Assembly (NCBI GenBank): GCA_002839375.1
Contig: PGXY01000004.1
Coordinates: 441,864 to 505,863, forward strand
Source: Spirochaetae bacterium HGW-Spirochaetae-1
Lineage (GTDB): Bacteria > Spirochaetota > UBA4802 > UBA5550
Direction of reading: 5' to 3'
Length of the DNA stretch: 64,000 bases
Shown: one piece after another, positions 45,326-53,762 of the stretch
Layout: every line of letters starts with the position of its first letter
Position numbering within the stretch: the stretch's first letter is position 1
Notes under the pieces: model-generated
What the model was told of the DNA's origin: nothing
What the model saw: only the letters and a program-made list of their open reading frames with translations
The model's database searches: none
Position numbers and translations under genes: made by a program

Positions 45326-45700
45326 ATGGAACATACAGCAGCTGTTATAACCTGCATATCGTGCCCACTGGGATGCGCCATTGAGATAGAACGGTCCGGT
45401 GAAGAATTCACGGTGCAGGGGAACCGGTGCAAAAAGGGAAAGGACTATGCGCAGCAGGAACTGGTGTGCCCCATGAGAAGCATTACCTCAACGGTGCAGA
45501 CATCTTTCCACGATTTTCCCCGCCTGAGCGTGAAGACCGACCGGGAAGTGCCCCTGCGGGAAATATTTCATTTCATGACGGCCATAAACGTGATCAGCGT
45601 TGATAAACGGATGAAACCCGGCGACGTGGTAGCCCGCGGACTCTGCGGAAGTGAAGTGAACCTCGTTGCCACGGGAGATATGTCGGAGATAGCGGTGTAG
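45326..45700 (+). CDS. DUF1667 cysteine-rich protein
   Basis: 124 aa, beginning 1 nt after the preceding stop. Cysteines at 10, 13, 17, 35 and 48 (CISCPLGC, NRCKKG, LVCPMR) match DUF1667, a probable cluster-binding electron-transfer subunit of GlpA-type complexes. It is last in the operon. A 50-80-nt portion of its 3' half (FMTAINVISVDKRMKPGD) recurs in altered form at 48770-48846, on the other side of the SDR/XRE/acyl-CoA-dehydrogenase cassette. Confidence 0.85.
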   Translation: MEHTAAVITCISCPLGCAIEIERSGEEFTVQGNRCKKGKDYAQQELVCPMRSITSTVQTSFHDFPRLSVKTDREVPLREIFHFMTAINVISVDKRMKPGDVVARGLCGSEVNLVATGDMSEIAV

Positions 45701-45748
45701 CCGGAAAACAATTTTAATGTGAGTGAATGAAAGAGGCCGTTGTAGAAT

Positions 45749-45882
45749 AAAATTTTAAAAAAGCCTTGCCTGCCCGGAATATTCTGCTAATAATTTGACA
45801 TATTGGTCATCAGGAACAGGTTCCGATAACCTGCGTTGTATCCCATGAACCGGTTTTTGGTGACGGAATTTCCTGTATATCT
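45749..45882 (+). repeat. Dispersed intergenic repeat, copy F
   Basis: Near complete: AAATTTTAAAAAAGCCTTGC, CTGCCCGGAATATTCTGCTA, TTTGACATATTGGTCATCAG, AACAGGTTCCGATAA, CCGGTTTTTGGTGACGG and AATTTCCTGTATAT. Taken with copy G it gives the best consensus. Confidence 0.85.
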
Positions 45883-45888
45883 AAAGTC

Positions 45889-46070
45889 TCGCCAGCCTCG
45901 GGCGCCTCGATACGTTTCACTGCGTGAAACACTCGGCAACCGAGGTCTCGGTCCTGGGGTGAAATACCGCGAAAGGAGTAAGGCCCCGGTTGCTGAGTGA
46001 TCGCTGCTTAGATACGACGGCATTGCTTTTACCCGGCAATCAGGCGATCGTATCGAAGCGACCGGGGAGG
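45889..46070. repeat. Imperfect inverted-repeat element between copies F and G
   Basis: About 180 nt whose ends form an inverted pair, CCTCGATACG (45905-45914) and CGTATCGAAG (46049-46058; 9 of 10). Inside is a second pair, CTCGGCAACCGAGG and CCCCGGTTGCTGAG, and a perfect GTTTCAC-TGC-GTGAAAC hairpin (45914-45930). It has no coding frame. It resembles a non-autonomous mobile element or a REP-type composite and is bracketed by dispersed-repeat copies. Confidence 0.6.
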
Positions 46071-46096
46071 CCATAACAGAAAAATTTAAAATTTAA

Positions 46097-46231
46097 AATT
46101 TAAAAAAAGCCTTGCCTGCCCGGAATATTCTGCTAATAATTTGACATATTGGTCGTGAGGAACAGGTTCGGATAAGATGTCTTGTGTCCCCCGGGCCGAT
46201 TTCCGGCAACGAAAATTTCTGAATATCAGAG
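46097..46231 (+). repeat. Dispersed intergenic repeat, copy G
   Basis: Near complete, starting after three AAATTTA units (46084-46105). It carries AGCCTTGCCTGCCCGGAATA, TTTGACATATTGGTCGTGAG, GGTTCGGATAAGATGTCTTG and a shortened GAAAATTTCTGAATATC end. It lies 25 nt before the SDR start and may supply its promoter. Confidence 0.8.
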
Positions 46232-46255
46232 AAAAATCTTATATGGAGATACTGT

Positions 46256-47023
46256 ATGGAATTAATTAATGTGACTGCAATTGTTACAGGCGGGGCTGCA
46301 GGACTGGGTGCTGCTGTTGTAAGGGAAATTATTGCAACCGGCGGCAGAGCTGCAATCCTCGACCTTGCCGAGGAAAGCGGGAAATCCCTTGCAGAGGAGC
46401 TTGGTAAAAACAGCATTTTCATTAAATGCAATATTGCCGATGAAAATGATGTTATTAAGGCTATTGATAAAACTATTGAGAAATTCGGTAATCTGAACAG
46501 TGTTGTTAACTGCGCAGGTATTATCAGTGCAGGAAAAATTGCCGGGAGCAAAGGCCCGTTAAATCTTGAATCATTTAAAAAGACTATTGATATAAATCTG
46601 GTTGGGACGGTAAATGTTATCAGACTGGCTGCAGACAGAATGCTTAAAAACACTCCGGGAGAAGATGGCGAGAGAGGGGTGATTATAAATACCGCATCTA
46701 TTGCCGCTTTTGACGGTCAGATTGGACAGTGCGCCTATGCTGCGTCGAAGGGGGGAATTGTTGCCATGACCCTGCCCATCGCAAGGGATCTTGCAGATTC
46801 CGGAATAAGGAATAATACAATTGCACCGGGTATTTTTGAAACGGCAATGACTGGTCAGATGCCGGAAAATGTTAAGGATTCTCTTGTAAAAATGATTCCA
46901 TTCCCAAAGAGGTTCGGAAAATCTGAAGAATTTGCAAAACTTGTTCTTCATATTATTGAAAATAAAATGCTGAACGGAGAAGTTATACGGCTTGATGCAG
47001 GTGTAAGAATGGGGAATAAGTAA
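46256..47023 (+). CDS. HSD10-like short-chain dehydrogenase
   Basis: 255 aa. TGGAAGLG-type cofactor loop (about 11-18), NCAGI, the catalytic Ser-Tyr-Lys set with YAASKGG (about 162-168), and the PGIFETAMT loop match type-II 3-hydroxyacyl-CoA dehydrogenases (HSD17B10 group). It would oxidise 3-hydroxyacyl-CoA with NAD+. It is first in a three-gene set with a XRE-cupin regulator and an acyl-CoA dehydrogenase, a plausible fatty- or branched-acid oxidation module. Its codons are more A/T-rich than those of the upstream glp operon. Repeat copy G lies directly upstream. Confidence 0.8.
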   Translation: MELINVTAIVTGGAAGLGAAVVREIIATGGRAAILDLAEESGKSLAEELGKNSIFIKCNIADENDVIKAIDKTIEKFGNLNSVVNCAGIISAGKIAGSKGPLNLESFKKTIDINLVGTVNVIRLAADRMLKNTPGEDGERGVIINTASIAAFDGQIGQCAYAASKGGIVAMTLPIARDLADSGIRNNTIAPGIFETAMTGQMPENVKDSLVKMIPFPKRFGKSEEFAKLVLHIIENKMLNGEVIRLDAGVRMGNK

Positions 47024-47053
47024 ATAATACTATTATTAAAAAACAGGGTGAAT

Positions 47054-47605
47054 ATGAAAAAAAAACCTGAATTATCAGCTGTAAATCCCATTGGCGAAAG
47101 ACTTGTGAAACTCAGAAATAAAAAAAAGATATCAATAGAAAAACTTTCTGAGATGACAGGTCTTTCCGTTAAACATCTTGAAAAGATAGAAGAGGGAAAT
47201 GATTTTGCTCCCGTAGGAGATATCCTGAAAATATCCAGAGCATTGACTGTAAGCCCCGATGATATATTAAAATCTAAAGACAATAAAAATGAAAGAATCC
47301 AGGGATTTAAAAGACGGGAAGAGGCATATCAGTATAAGGTGCTTACCCCGGAGGCAAAGGACCATCACCTTCGGTCCTTTCGGGTAACTATCCCTCCGGA
47401 ATCGGAACACCCCAAAATACATTATCAGCACGAAGGGGAGGAATTTGTATATACCCTCAAAGGCCAGGTGGAGATAAAGGTCGGAGCGAAAAACCATCAC
47501 CTTAAAAAGGATGAAACCCTTCATTTCAATTCGGGAATCAAGCACTCTCTGAAAAATCCAGGTAAGACTGAAACCGTGCTGATCGTTACACTCTACACAC
47601 CATAA
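47054..47605 (+). CDS. XRE-cupin transcriptional regulator
   Basis: 183 aa from the ATG at 47054; the in-frame GTG at 47048 is an alternative. N-terminal helix-turn-helix ISIEKLSEMTGLSVKHLEKIEEG (about 25-47). C-terminal cupin with HYQHEGEEFVYTLKGQVEIKVG and HFNSGIKHSLKN (about 125-175) for ligand or metal binding. Such fusions control small-molecule catabolism. It lies 31 nt after the SDR gene and 10 nt before the acyl-CoA dehydrogenase gene, so it probably regulates that operon by sensing an acyl or amino-acid ligand. Confidence 0.85.
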   Translation: MKKKPELSAVNPIGERLVKLRNKKKISIEKLSEMTGLSVKHLEKIEEGNDFAPVGDILKISRALTVSPDDILKSKDNKNERIQGFKRREEAYQYKVLTPEAKDHHLRSFRVTIPPESEHPKIHYQHEGEEFVYTLKGQVEIKVGAKNHHLKKDETLHFNSGIKHSLKNPGKTETVLIVTLYTP

Positions 47606-47615
47606 GGATACTGCA

Positions 47616-48758
47616 ATGAATCTTACTCTGACCGACGAACAAATAATGATACGTGACATGATCCGGACTTTTTCCCGCAGCGAGATTGAACCTGTTGCCA
47701 GGGAGTATAACGAGGCCGGAAGATTCCCTGAGGAAATAATTAAAAAACTGGGGGAACTGGGCATCTTCGGAATGATGATACCCGAAGAATACGGCGGCGC
47801 CAATGCAGGCCCGGTGAGCTACAGTCTGGCTTTGCAGGAAATTGCCTGGGCCTGCGCATCAGTGGCGGTAACCCTCAGCGTAACAAATCTTACAACTGAA
47901 CCCATATACAACTTTGGAACAGAGGAGCAGAAGCGCAATTTTCTGTTTCCCCTTGCGTCCGGGGAACATATAGGGGCATTCTGTCTTACCGAGCCCGATG
48001 CAGGCTCTGACCCCGGCGGACTCAAGACTACAGCGGAATTAAAGGGCAATTCATATATCCTTAACGGGAGCAAACAGTTTATTACAAATGGAGCCTATGC
48101 CGGAATTTTTATTGTTATTGCCAGGACCTCATCCGGCAAGGGAGGGCTCACTGCTTTTCTTGTTCCCAAAGGGACCAAGGGTCTGATCATTGGAAAAGCT
48201 GAGAAGAAAATGGGTCTGAACGCTTCAAATACAGTTGAAGTTTTTCTTGAAAATTGCAGAATAGATAAGGATATGATGCTGGGGAAGCCGGGCATGGGTC
48301 TGAAAATTGCGCTCAACGCACTTGATAGCGGAAGAATCGGAATTGCCTCACAGGCTACGGGCATGATAGCAGCCTGTCTTCACGAAAGTGTGCACTATGC
48401 CCGTGAAAGAAAGCAGTTCGGAAAACCAATTATCCGCCACCAGTCAATAGAAAATATGATAGCCGACATCAGCACAGATTATGAGGCAGCCTGTCTTCTT
48501 ACCTGGAGCGCAGCCATGTCAAAGGAAAAGAAATGCAGCTTTACAAGGGAGGCATCTATTGCCAAGCTGTTTGCCAGTGAGGCTCTTAACAGATGCGCCT
48601 ACCGTGCGCTTCAGATCTTCGGAGGATACGGCTACATAAAGGATTATAAAATTGAAAGGATCTACCGTGATGCAAGGGTGACTACTATTTATGAGGGTAC
48701 ATCAGAAATACAGAGAATGGTTATTGCGAGGGAAACTGATAATTCCATGGTCCCCTGA
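47616..48758 (+). CDS. Acyl-CoA dehydrogenase
   Basis: 380 aa, the normal length. The N-terminal helices, the FCLTEPDAGSDPGG FAD block (about 126-139), YARERKQFGKPI and QIFGGYGYIKDY (about 340) and the catalytic YEGTSEIQ with Glu360 are complete. It oxidises an acyl-CoA at C2-C3, passing electrons to ETF. Position of the catalytic Glu is that of short/medium-chain enzymes. No ETF gene is nearby. It ends the SDR/XRE/ACAD cassette; just beyond lies a fragment of DUF1667. Confidence 0.9.
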   Translation: MNLTLTDEQIMIRDMIRTFSRSEIEPVAREYNEAGRFPEEIIKKLGELGIFGMMIPEEYGGANAGPVSYSLALQEIAWACASVAVTLSVTNLTTEPIYNFGTEEQKRNFLFPLASGEHIGAFCLTEPDAGSDPGGLKTTAELKGNSYILNGSKQFITNGAYAGIFIVIARTSSGKGGLTAFLVPKGTKGLIIGKAEKKMGLNASNTVEVFLENCRIDKDMMLGKPGMGLKIALNALDSGRIGIASQATGMIAACLHESVHYARERKQFGKPIIRHQSIENMIADISTDYEAACLLTWSAAMSKEKKCSFTREASIAKLFASEALNRCAYRALQIFGGYGYIKDYKIERIYRDARVTTIYEGTSEIQRMVIARETDNSMVP

Positions 48759-48768
48759 ATTTTTTATT

Positions 48769-48850
48769 TTCATGGCGGCCATAAACGGGATCACCGTGGA
48801 TAAAAGGATGAAACCCGGTGAATCTCGTGGCCCGGGACCTGGGCGGTCGC
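48769..48850 (+). pseudogene. Duplicated 3' fragment of the DUF1667 gene
   Basis: TTCATGGCGGCCATAAACGG, then GTGGATAAAAGGATGAAACC and CGGTGA, match positions 45576-45625 of DUF1667 with few changes; similarity fades after an indel at about 48823. The protein read is FMAAIN-ITVDKRMKPG. It is a remnant not attached to any DUF1667 start, lying just after the acyl-CoA dehydrogenase, and marks one edge of a rearrangement. Confidence 0.7.
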
Positions 48851-48987
48851 CGGGATCAACTCCTAAGGTCAACTTTGAAGTGCAGCAGGTACTCTGAAGA
48901 AAACTTTATATGAAGTTCTGCACTTAAGAGATTTACAAGGCATAGTATTTATCCTGTTGATGACCCCGTCTACTTCTACTGAGTGTA

Positions 48988-50259
48988 ATGATTTTTGTCT
49001 CATCGTCCGTCTTTGCCATGTCGGAGATCAATGACCTGGCGGAAGACCTGTCCAGGGAATACATACAGAAGACCGGACAGGTGCTTATCAAGAAGCGCAT
49101 TGCCGTCCTGGACTTTGATAATGTGACGCCAATGATGAAAAAGCACGATATTGGTGCCACGGTGGGCGCCCTGCTTACGGGAGAAATGGGCAGCAGCACT
49201 GTCTTCCGGCTCGTTGAACGAAAGAGCATCAGCAAGATCATGAAGGAAATGGAGCTTTCCATGACCGGCATGGTAAACCAGGAACAGGCGGTCAAAGCCG
49301 GAGAACTTTCCGGGGCCGAACTTCTGCTTCTGGGAACGGTGTCCGAAACCGGTGAGACCATAAGCATCACGGCCCGCATCATCTCGACGGAAAAGGGTGA
49401 AGTGATTGTAGCTAAAACCGTGAAGGTACAGCGCGAGGAAATGATCAAGACCGCCGACGAGGTCTACTGGTCGGCTTTCCAGAGCGAATACGGCATAAGC
49501 ATTTCCCTTGGCATGAATCCCATTATCACCAACGACGGCAGCATGGGTCCGATGATGAGCCTTAACGTGGGTTATAAGCCCCTGCGCTATCTCCGCGTGG
49601 GCGGCGGCTTTGTTTACGGAAAGATTATAGAATTCAGAACCGACAAATATGATATGAACGCTTCTACCACTGCCCAGACCGGGGTTGAAACCAGCGCCTT
49701 TACCCCTTTTTCCATTTACATTTCTAGTCGTGAGTTTAGCATTCAGCACAACTATCACGTGAACGTTGCCATGATTAAGCTCTATGTGGATGGTCTCTAT
49801 CCGGTCTACCGGTGGCTCACCCTGGGCGCCCGCATGGAGTACTGGTTCGGCATGGGCAAGATGGTCAATATCGAGCAGGAGATCCACGGCTTTCCAGTAC
49901 CGGTGAGCTTCGATGCAGACAACAGCGGTACTTACGTTTCACCTGAATATGCCGAACAGCGCATCGTGGTGAACGCCGCCGGCTCCGTAGTTCATGTATT
50001 CAATCCCGGTATCATCGCAGAATTTCTCATCTCAAAGCGCATCTCCATCAACCTCTCCCTGGGTTATCTCATTGCCACGACAATTAAGCCGGATTTGTTC
50101 TATACGGCCGATGACAACCGGGAGACAGGTGACATTGATGCCTCGGGTATTTTTCCCCGGTATCCCTACTACAACTTCGCCCGGGACCAGAACGACAAGC
50201 GCATTACCGCCAACATCTCGGGGGTTAATTTTTCTCTCAGTGTGGGACTGCATATCTAG
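48988..50259 (+). CDS. CsgG-like/beta-barrel outer-membrane protein with a slipped signal peptide
   Basis: 423 aa from the ATG at 48988. The N-terminal half has the CsgG-like pattern: RIAVLDFDNV, LVERKSISKIMKEMEL, GAELLLLGTVSETGE. The C-terminal half is alternating barrel strands to LSVGLHI. The ATG at 48960, followed by ACCCCG, would encode MTR-LLLLSVMIFVSSSVFA, a textbook signal peptide, if one C of the run 48964-48967 were removed. With the sequence as given, translation must start inside the hydrophobic stretch. It may be a phase-variable homopolymer slip, a pseudogene or a sequencing error. It is a paralogue of the protein at 10839-11798. Confidence 0.65.
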   Translation: MIFVSSSVFAMSEINDLAEDLSREYIQKTGQVLIKKRIAVLDFDNVTPMMKKHDIGATVGALLTGEMGSSTVFRLVERKSISKIMKEMELSMTGMVNQEQAVKAGELSGAELLLLGTVSETGETISITARIISTEKGEVIVAKTVKVQREEMIKTADEVYWSAFQSEYGISISLGMNPIITNDGSMGPMMSLNVGYKPLRYLRVGGGFVYGKIIEFRTDKYDMNASTTAQTGVETSAFTPFSIYISSREFSIQHNYHVNVAMIKLYVDGLYPVYRWLTLGARMEYWFGMGKMVNIEQEIHGFPVPVSFDADNSGTYVSPEYAEQRIVVNAAGSVVHVFNPGIIAEFLISKRISINLSLGYLIATTIKPDLFYTADDNRETGDIDASGIFPRYPYYNFARDQNDKRITANISGVNFSLSVGLHI

Positions 50260-50270
50260 GACGAATATAT

Positions 50271-50305
50271 CAAAGGCGCGTATCATGGCAATGAACGTGC
50301 CTTTG
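50271..50305 (+). other. Hairpin after the CsgG-like gene
   Basis: CAAAGGCGCG (50271-50280) pairs with CGTGCCTTTG (50296-50305), one G-U, 15-nt loop, without a T-run. It may be a transcript-end structure or an operator. A further AATGAGC-CTCA-GCTCATT stem lies at 50413-50430. Confidence 0.4.
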
Positions 50306-50539
50306 ATGTACAGGAAATTTCCTTCTAGCAGCGGGCTTTCAGGCCCCGGACCTCTGAGGCAGGGCCCTGTTCTGCCATAGCAGTTTCGTGTATCAGGCAT
50401 TTAGTGAACATAAATGAGCCTCAGCTCATTGAATTTATTACTTTACAAGTCTGACTTTAACCTGCAGTATAATACTATAATACAGTTCAAATCGATGGTT
50501 TCACCAGATATTCATTAATCTACCTGTAAGGAGGATATT

Positions 50540-51565
50540 ATGAAACGTGTTCATCTGCTGCCGGGAATTCTTATAATAATGGCCTTCGTCTTTGTTTTTA
50601 TTGTATCAGGGTGTGGTGACAACGGGGCTAACAGTTCACCTGAAGTCTATACTGTTGCCTTTTATTCTGACCGTGATGGCAATACGGAGATTTACATAAT
50701 AAATACTGACGGTACAAATGAGACCAGGCTGACCAATAATAGTACTGACGACAAGTTTCCCGTTTTTTCCCCTGATGGATCACAAGTAGCTTTTGAATCC
50801 AACAGGGATGGTAATGGCGAGATATACATTATGAATATAGACGGATCAGCCCAGACTAACCTTAGCAATACTGCAGCTGATGAATATTTGCGGGGCTTTT
50901 CACCTGACGGCTCAAAAATTCTTATTACGAGAAACATTAGCGGTACGGATTTTGATACATTTATTATTGACGGCACTGATGAAATAGTTCTCTCCAATTC
51001 AACGTCTGTAGATATAAGCGGCGTTTTTTCACCCGACGGATCAAAGGTCGCCTTTCAGTCAAGCCGTGATGGTGATGTTGAAATTTTTATAGTGGATGCA
51101 GATGGGTCAAATGAAACACAACTTACGTATAATACTTTTGTAGAAGGAAACTGTGTTTTTTCACCTGACGGGTCAAGGATTGCCTTTTATTCAAACCGTG
51201 ACGGGAATAATGAAATCTATATAATGGATGCTGACGGGTCAGATCAAACACGGCTTACAGATAATAGTGGAGATGACTATGCCCCTGTTTTTTCACCTGA
51301 CGGGTCAAGGATTGCCTTTTATTCAAACCGTGACGGAAATAATGAAATCTATACAATGGATGCGGACGGGTCAGATCAAACGCGGCTTACAAACAATAGT
51401 GCAAGTGACAGATACCCGTTATTTTCTCCTGATGGATTAAAAATATTCTTCCGTTCAGATCGTGACGGCAATGCTGAAATTTACATGATGGATGTGGACG
51501 GATCACACCAGAAAAATATAACAAATAACAGCGCCGATGATTTAGGCTTTAATATCCTTAATTAA
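50540..51565 (+). CDS. PD40 beta-propeller lipoprotein
   Basis: 341 aa, with strong AAGGAGG site. A signal peptide ends in VSGC. About seven TolB-type PD40 units of roughly 44 residues follow, each with [37 protein letters not shown], forming one propeller. Two central units are almost identical at the DNA level (period 132 nt, around 51161 and 51293), a sign of recent unit duplication. It is probably a periplasm- or surface-facing lipoprotein binding a protein or glycan. It resembles, but is shorter than, the protein at 35254-37683. Confidence 0.8.
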   Translation: MKRVHLLPGILIIMAFVFVFIVSGCGDNGANSSPEVYTVAFYSDRDGNTEIYIINTDGTNETRLTNNSTDDKFPVFSPDGSQVAFESNRDGNGEIYIMNIDGSAQTNLSNTAADEYLRGFSPDGSKILITRNISGTDFDTFIIDGTDEIVLSNSTSVDISGVFSPDGSKVAFQSSRDGDVEIFIVDADGSNETQLTYNTFVEGNCVFSPDGSRIAFYSNRDGNNEIYIMDADGSDQTRLTDNSGDDYAPVFSPDGSRIAFYSNRDGNNEIYTMDADGSDQTRLTNNSASDRYPLFSPDGLKIFFRSDRDGNAEIYMMDVDGSHQKNITNNSADDLGFNILN

Positions 51566-52088
51566 TTACAAGGTACCATAAAGAAGGATCAAATGGAAAT
51601 ACAAAGGGACTCCTGACGCTCGAACAGAATCCCCTGGTCAATGCCGCTAAATTCCATGGAAGATGGTTGTCGTGTAATGGGCAGCTTAAGCAGCAGGCCG
51701 AGAAAACGGCTTGATTTGTCGAGACCTGTGAAACGGTTTTACAGAGCCAGTCCCTGTTGTAAAATCGATACATGTATTTTATTCGCCGCTATAAAAAAAA
51801 AAAAAAAGTTGTTTTGTCTGCCGTTATTTCTCTCACTGTTATTTATTCACAGCACATGATCACAATAAAATCAATTTTATTGAAAAAATTACCCTTATCT
51901 ATGCTTAAATGCATAGATAAATAAATAAAAAATTGTTGAACAATGATACTGTTTACCGCAAACTATGGCACGAATATTGCATATAAATATATTGTCACAT
52001 CTCTTGTGGGAAAAATCAGACATAGAATGTGCGCCAAAGCAGGCGGCCGGAAGGGCTTACCTGACTATTGAACTATTTGAGAAGCTCT
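51566..52088. other. Intergenic region with stacked palindromes and an A15 run
   Basis: About 520 nt before the inositol-phosphate synthase. It contains a run of 15 A (51793-51807) and three perfect palindromes in 82 nt: CAATAAAAT-CA-ATTTTATTG (51863-51882), TTATCTATGC-TTAAAT-GCATAGATAA (51895-51920) and ATTGTT-G-AACAAT (51932-51944). These look like operators or structured leader elements. No credible gene is seen. Confidence 0.45.
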
Positions 52089-52100
52089 GGAGGCTTGTCC

Positions 52101-53387
52101 GTGGAAGCAAAGTCGAGAATTAAAGTAGGAATTATCGGCGCAGGCAACTGCGCAAAATCGCTTGTTGAAGGAATTCAATATTATGCCCAGAACCCCGAAG
52201 ATAAAGTCGGTCTGATGTATGAGGATATCGGGGGATATACGGTCAACGATATAGAATTCGTGATTGGTTTTGACATCGATCCGCGTAAAGTGAACAAGCC
52301 GCTTAGCGTCGCGCTCCGTGCCGCGCCCAATTGTGCCATGGATCATGTCCGGGAAATCGACAACACCTGCATTGCCGAAGGAACGATGGTTTACTGCGCA
52401 CCCGTGATGGACGGTGTAGCGCCTCACATGCTTAAGTATCACCAGGATGTATCATTCCGCACAAGCGACGAACGCGCAAAAACGACTGATGAAATCATAA
52501 CCCTTATAAAAGACACAAAAGTTGATGTGCTCATCAACTATCTCCCCGTAGGATCCGAAGATGCGACACGATTCTGGATCGACATTTCGATCAAAGCCGG
52601 TGTTCATTTTGTCAATTGCATCCCCACCCTCATTGAGACGAAGGAAACACAGGTTGTCGAACAGCGTTTCATCGATGCCGGACTGACAATCGTCGGCTCG
52701 GATATGCGCTCCGCGTGGGGATCATCACGCATGTCAGAAGTGCTCCAGGGTGCAATGCTTGATTCCGGTCTTATGATCACGCAGCATATCCAGATGAATA
52801 TGGCAGCCGGCTCCACACAGGGGCAGGAAAATATACGCACCGGCAGAACCGCGAATACCGACTTCCTTAACATGGCAAAACAGGAGCGGCTCGTGAACAA
52901 ACATATTTCCAAGGAGAATGTACTCAAAGGGCAGAATATAGTACGCGACGAATCGATATGCGGGATGACCCTCTTCGCCGGTCCGTCGCTTACGGTTCAG
53001 CAAAAACCGGGCGGGAGACATCTCGGCTCGGACAATAAGATCGCGAACTTCGATATAGTCGCCTACGGATTCGCCGGCGCGCGCTACGAAATAGCAGCTC
53101 GTCTGTCTGTGCAGGATTCTCCGAACTCGGGAGGAGTAGTGGTATCGGCAATTCGTTTCTGTAAGGTCGCCTCGGAGATGGGAATCGTCGGATTTCTGAG
53201 AGGCCCGTCGGCGTGGACGCAAAAGACTCCTCCGCTCCAGTTGAGGACACAGGATGCGAAATTCGAATGTGACGCCCTCTCGCGCCGTGTCCTCACGGAT
53301 CTTACGACTCCCCAGTTGAAGGACCGCAACCCGAAGGCGAAAGATCTGCCCTATACCTTCCAGGACGGGAAAAACGATTACGAATAA
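52101..53387 (+). CDS. ino1: Inositol-3-phosphate synthase
   Basis: 428 aa from the GTG at 52101, chosen because GGAGG (52089-52093) lies 7 nt upstream. NAD motif VGIIGAGNCAKSLVEGI (about 9-25), the DVLINYLPVGSEDATRFW strand, NCIPT, and the long MSEVLQGAMLDSG-QHIQMNMAAGSTQGQEN region match the archaeal/actinobacterial class of myo-inositol-1-phosphate synthases. It makes inositol phosphate from glucose 6-phosphate, used for inositol lipids or compatible solutes. Its codons are more G/C-rich and use CGC and GCG freely compared with the neighbours, which may reflect transfer. No inositol monophosphatase or lipid gene lies beside it. Confidence 0.88.
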   Translation: MEAKSRIKVGIIGAGNCAKSLVEGIQYYAQNPEDKVGLMYEDIGGYTVNDIEFVIGFDIDPRKVNKPLSVALRAAPNCAMDHVREIDNTCIAEGTMVYCAPVMDGVAPHMLKYHQDVSFRTSDERAKTTDEIITLIKDTKVDVLINYLPVGSEDATRFWIDISIKAGVHFVNCIPTLIETKETQVVEQRFIDAGLTIVGSDMRSAWGSSRMSEVLQGAMLDSGLMITQHIQMNMAAGSTQGQENIRTGRTANTDFLNMAKQERLVNKHISKENVLKGQNIVRDESICGMTLFAGPSLTVQQKPGGRHLGSDNKIANFDIVAYGFAGARYEIAARLSVQDSPNSGGVVVSAIRFCKVASEMGIVGFLRGPSAWTQKTPPLQLRTQDAKFECDALSRRVLTDLTTPQLKDRNPKAKDLPYTFQDGKNDYE

Positions 53388-53613
53388 AACCTGAGAAGAA
53401 GGCCAGATATAAAAGCCCGCGGGATAACCGGGGGCGTTTATATCTTTCCACTTGCATAAAATATATTCGCTTTCCGGCTGGATATTTCATGCATCCAGGT
53501 CTCGCTGAGTCAGGATTCGCCAGGGTCGCAGCTGAAATTGCCAGGGAATCCTCATAATGTATGTTAAGAATGCAGGCCAGTGCCTTTTCTTTTAGGATCT
53601 GGCGGTCGATGGC

Positions 53614-53720
53614 GTTAAAATTCAAAAAAAGCTTTGCCTGCCCGGAACAGATTCGCATGCTCCGACAGGTTCAGTACAAGCAATAGACATGATATCACTG
53701 TGACCGGTTTTTGACATGAA
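53614..53720 (+). repeat. Dispersed intergenic repeat, degraded copy H
   Basis: AAATTCAAAAAAAGCTTTGC and CTGCCCGGAAC are well matched. The central part is replaced by CAGATTCGCATGCTCCGACA, similar to copy D, and the end retains GACCGGTTTTTGAC. Confidence 0.55.
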
Positions 53721-53749
53721 CGGCGTGCCAATGGGCGCACGCCGTTTCT
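53719..53749 (+). terminator. Probable terminator
   Basis: AACGGCGTG (53719-53727) pairs with CACGCCGTT (53738-53746), then TCTTC. It sits between the inositol-phosphate synthase and the histone-like gene. Confidence 0.55.
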
Positions 53750-53762
53750 TCATATGAATTTA

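Noticed and set aside
44311-45432. A 373-codon open frame on the minus strand
   Set aside because: Antisense to the GlpB-like gene and part of DUF1667, no domain, no ribosome-binding site.
49000-49887. A 295-codon open frame on the minus strand
   Set aside because: Antisense to the CsgG-like barrel gene; His-rich shadow composition.
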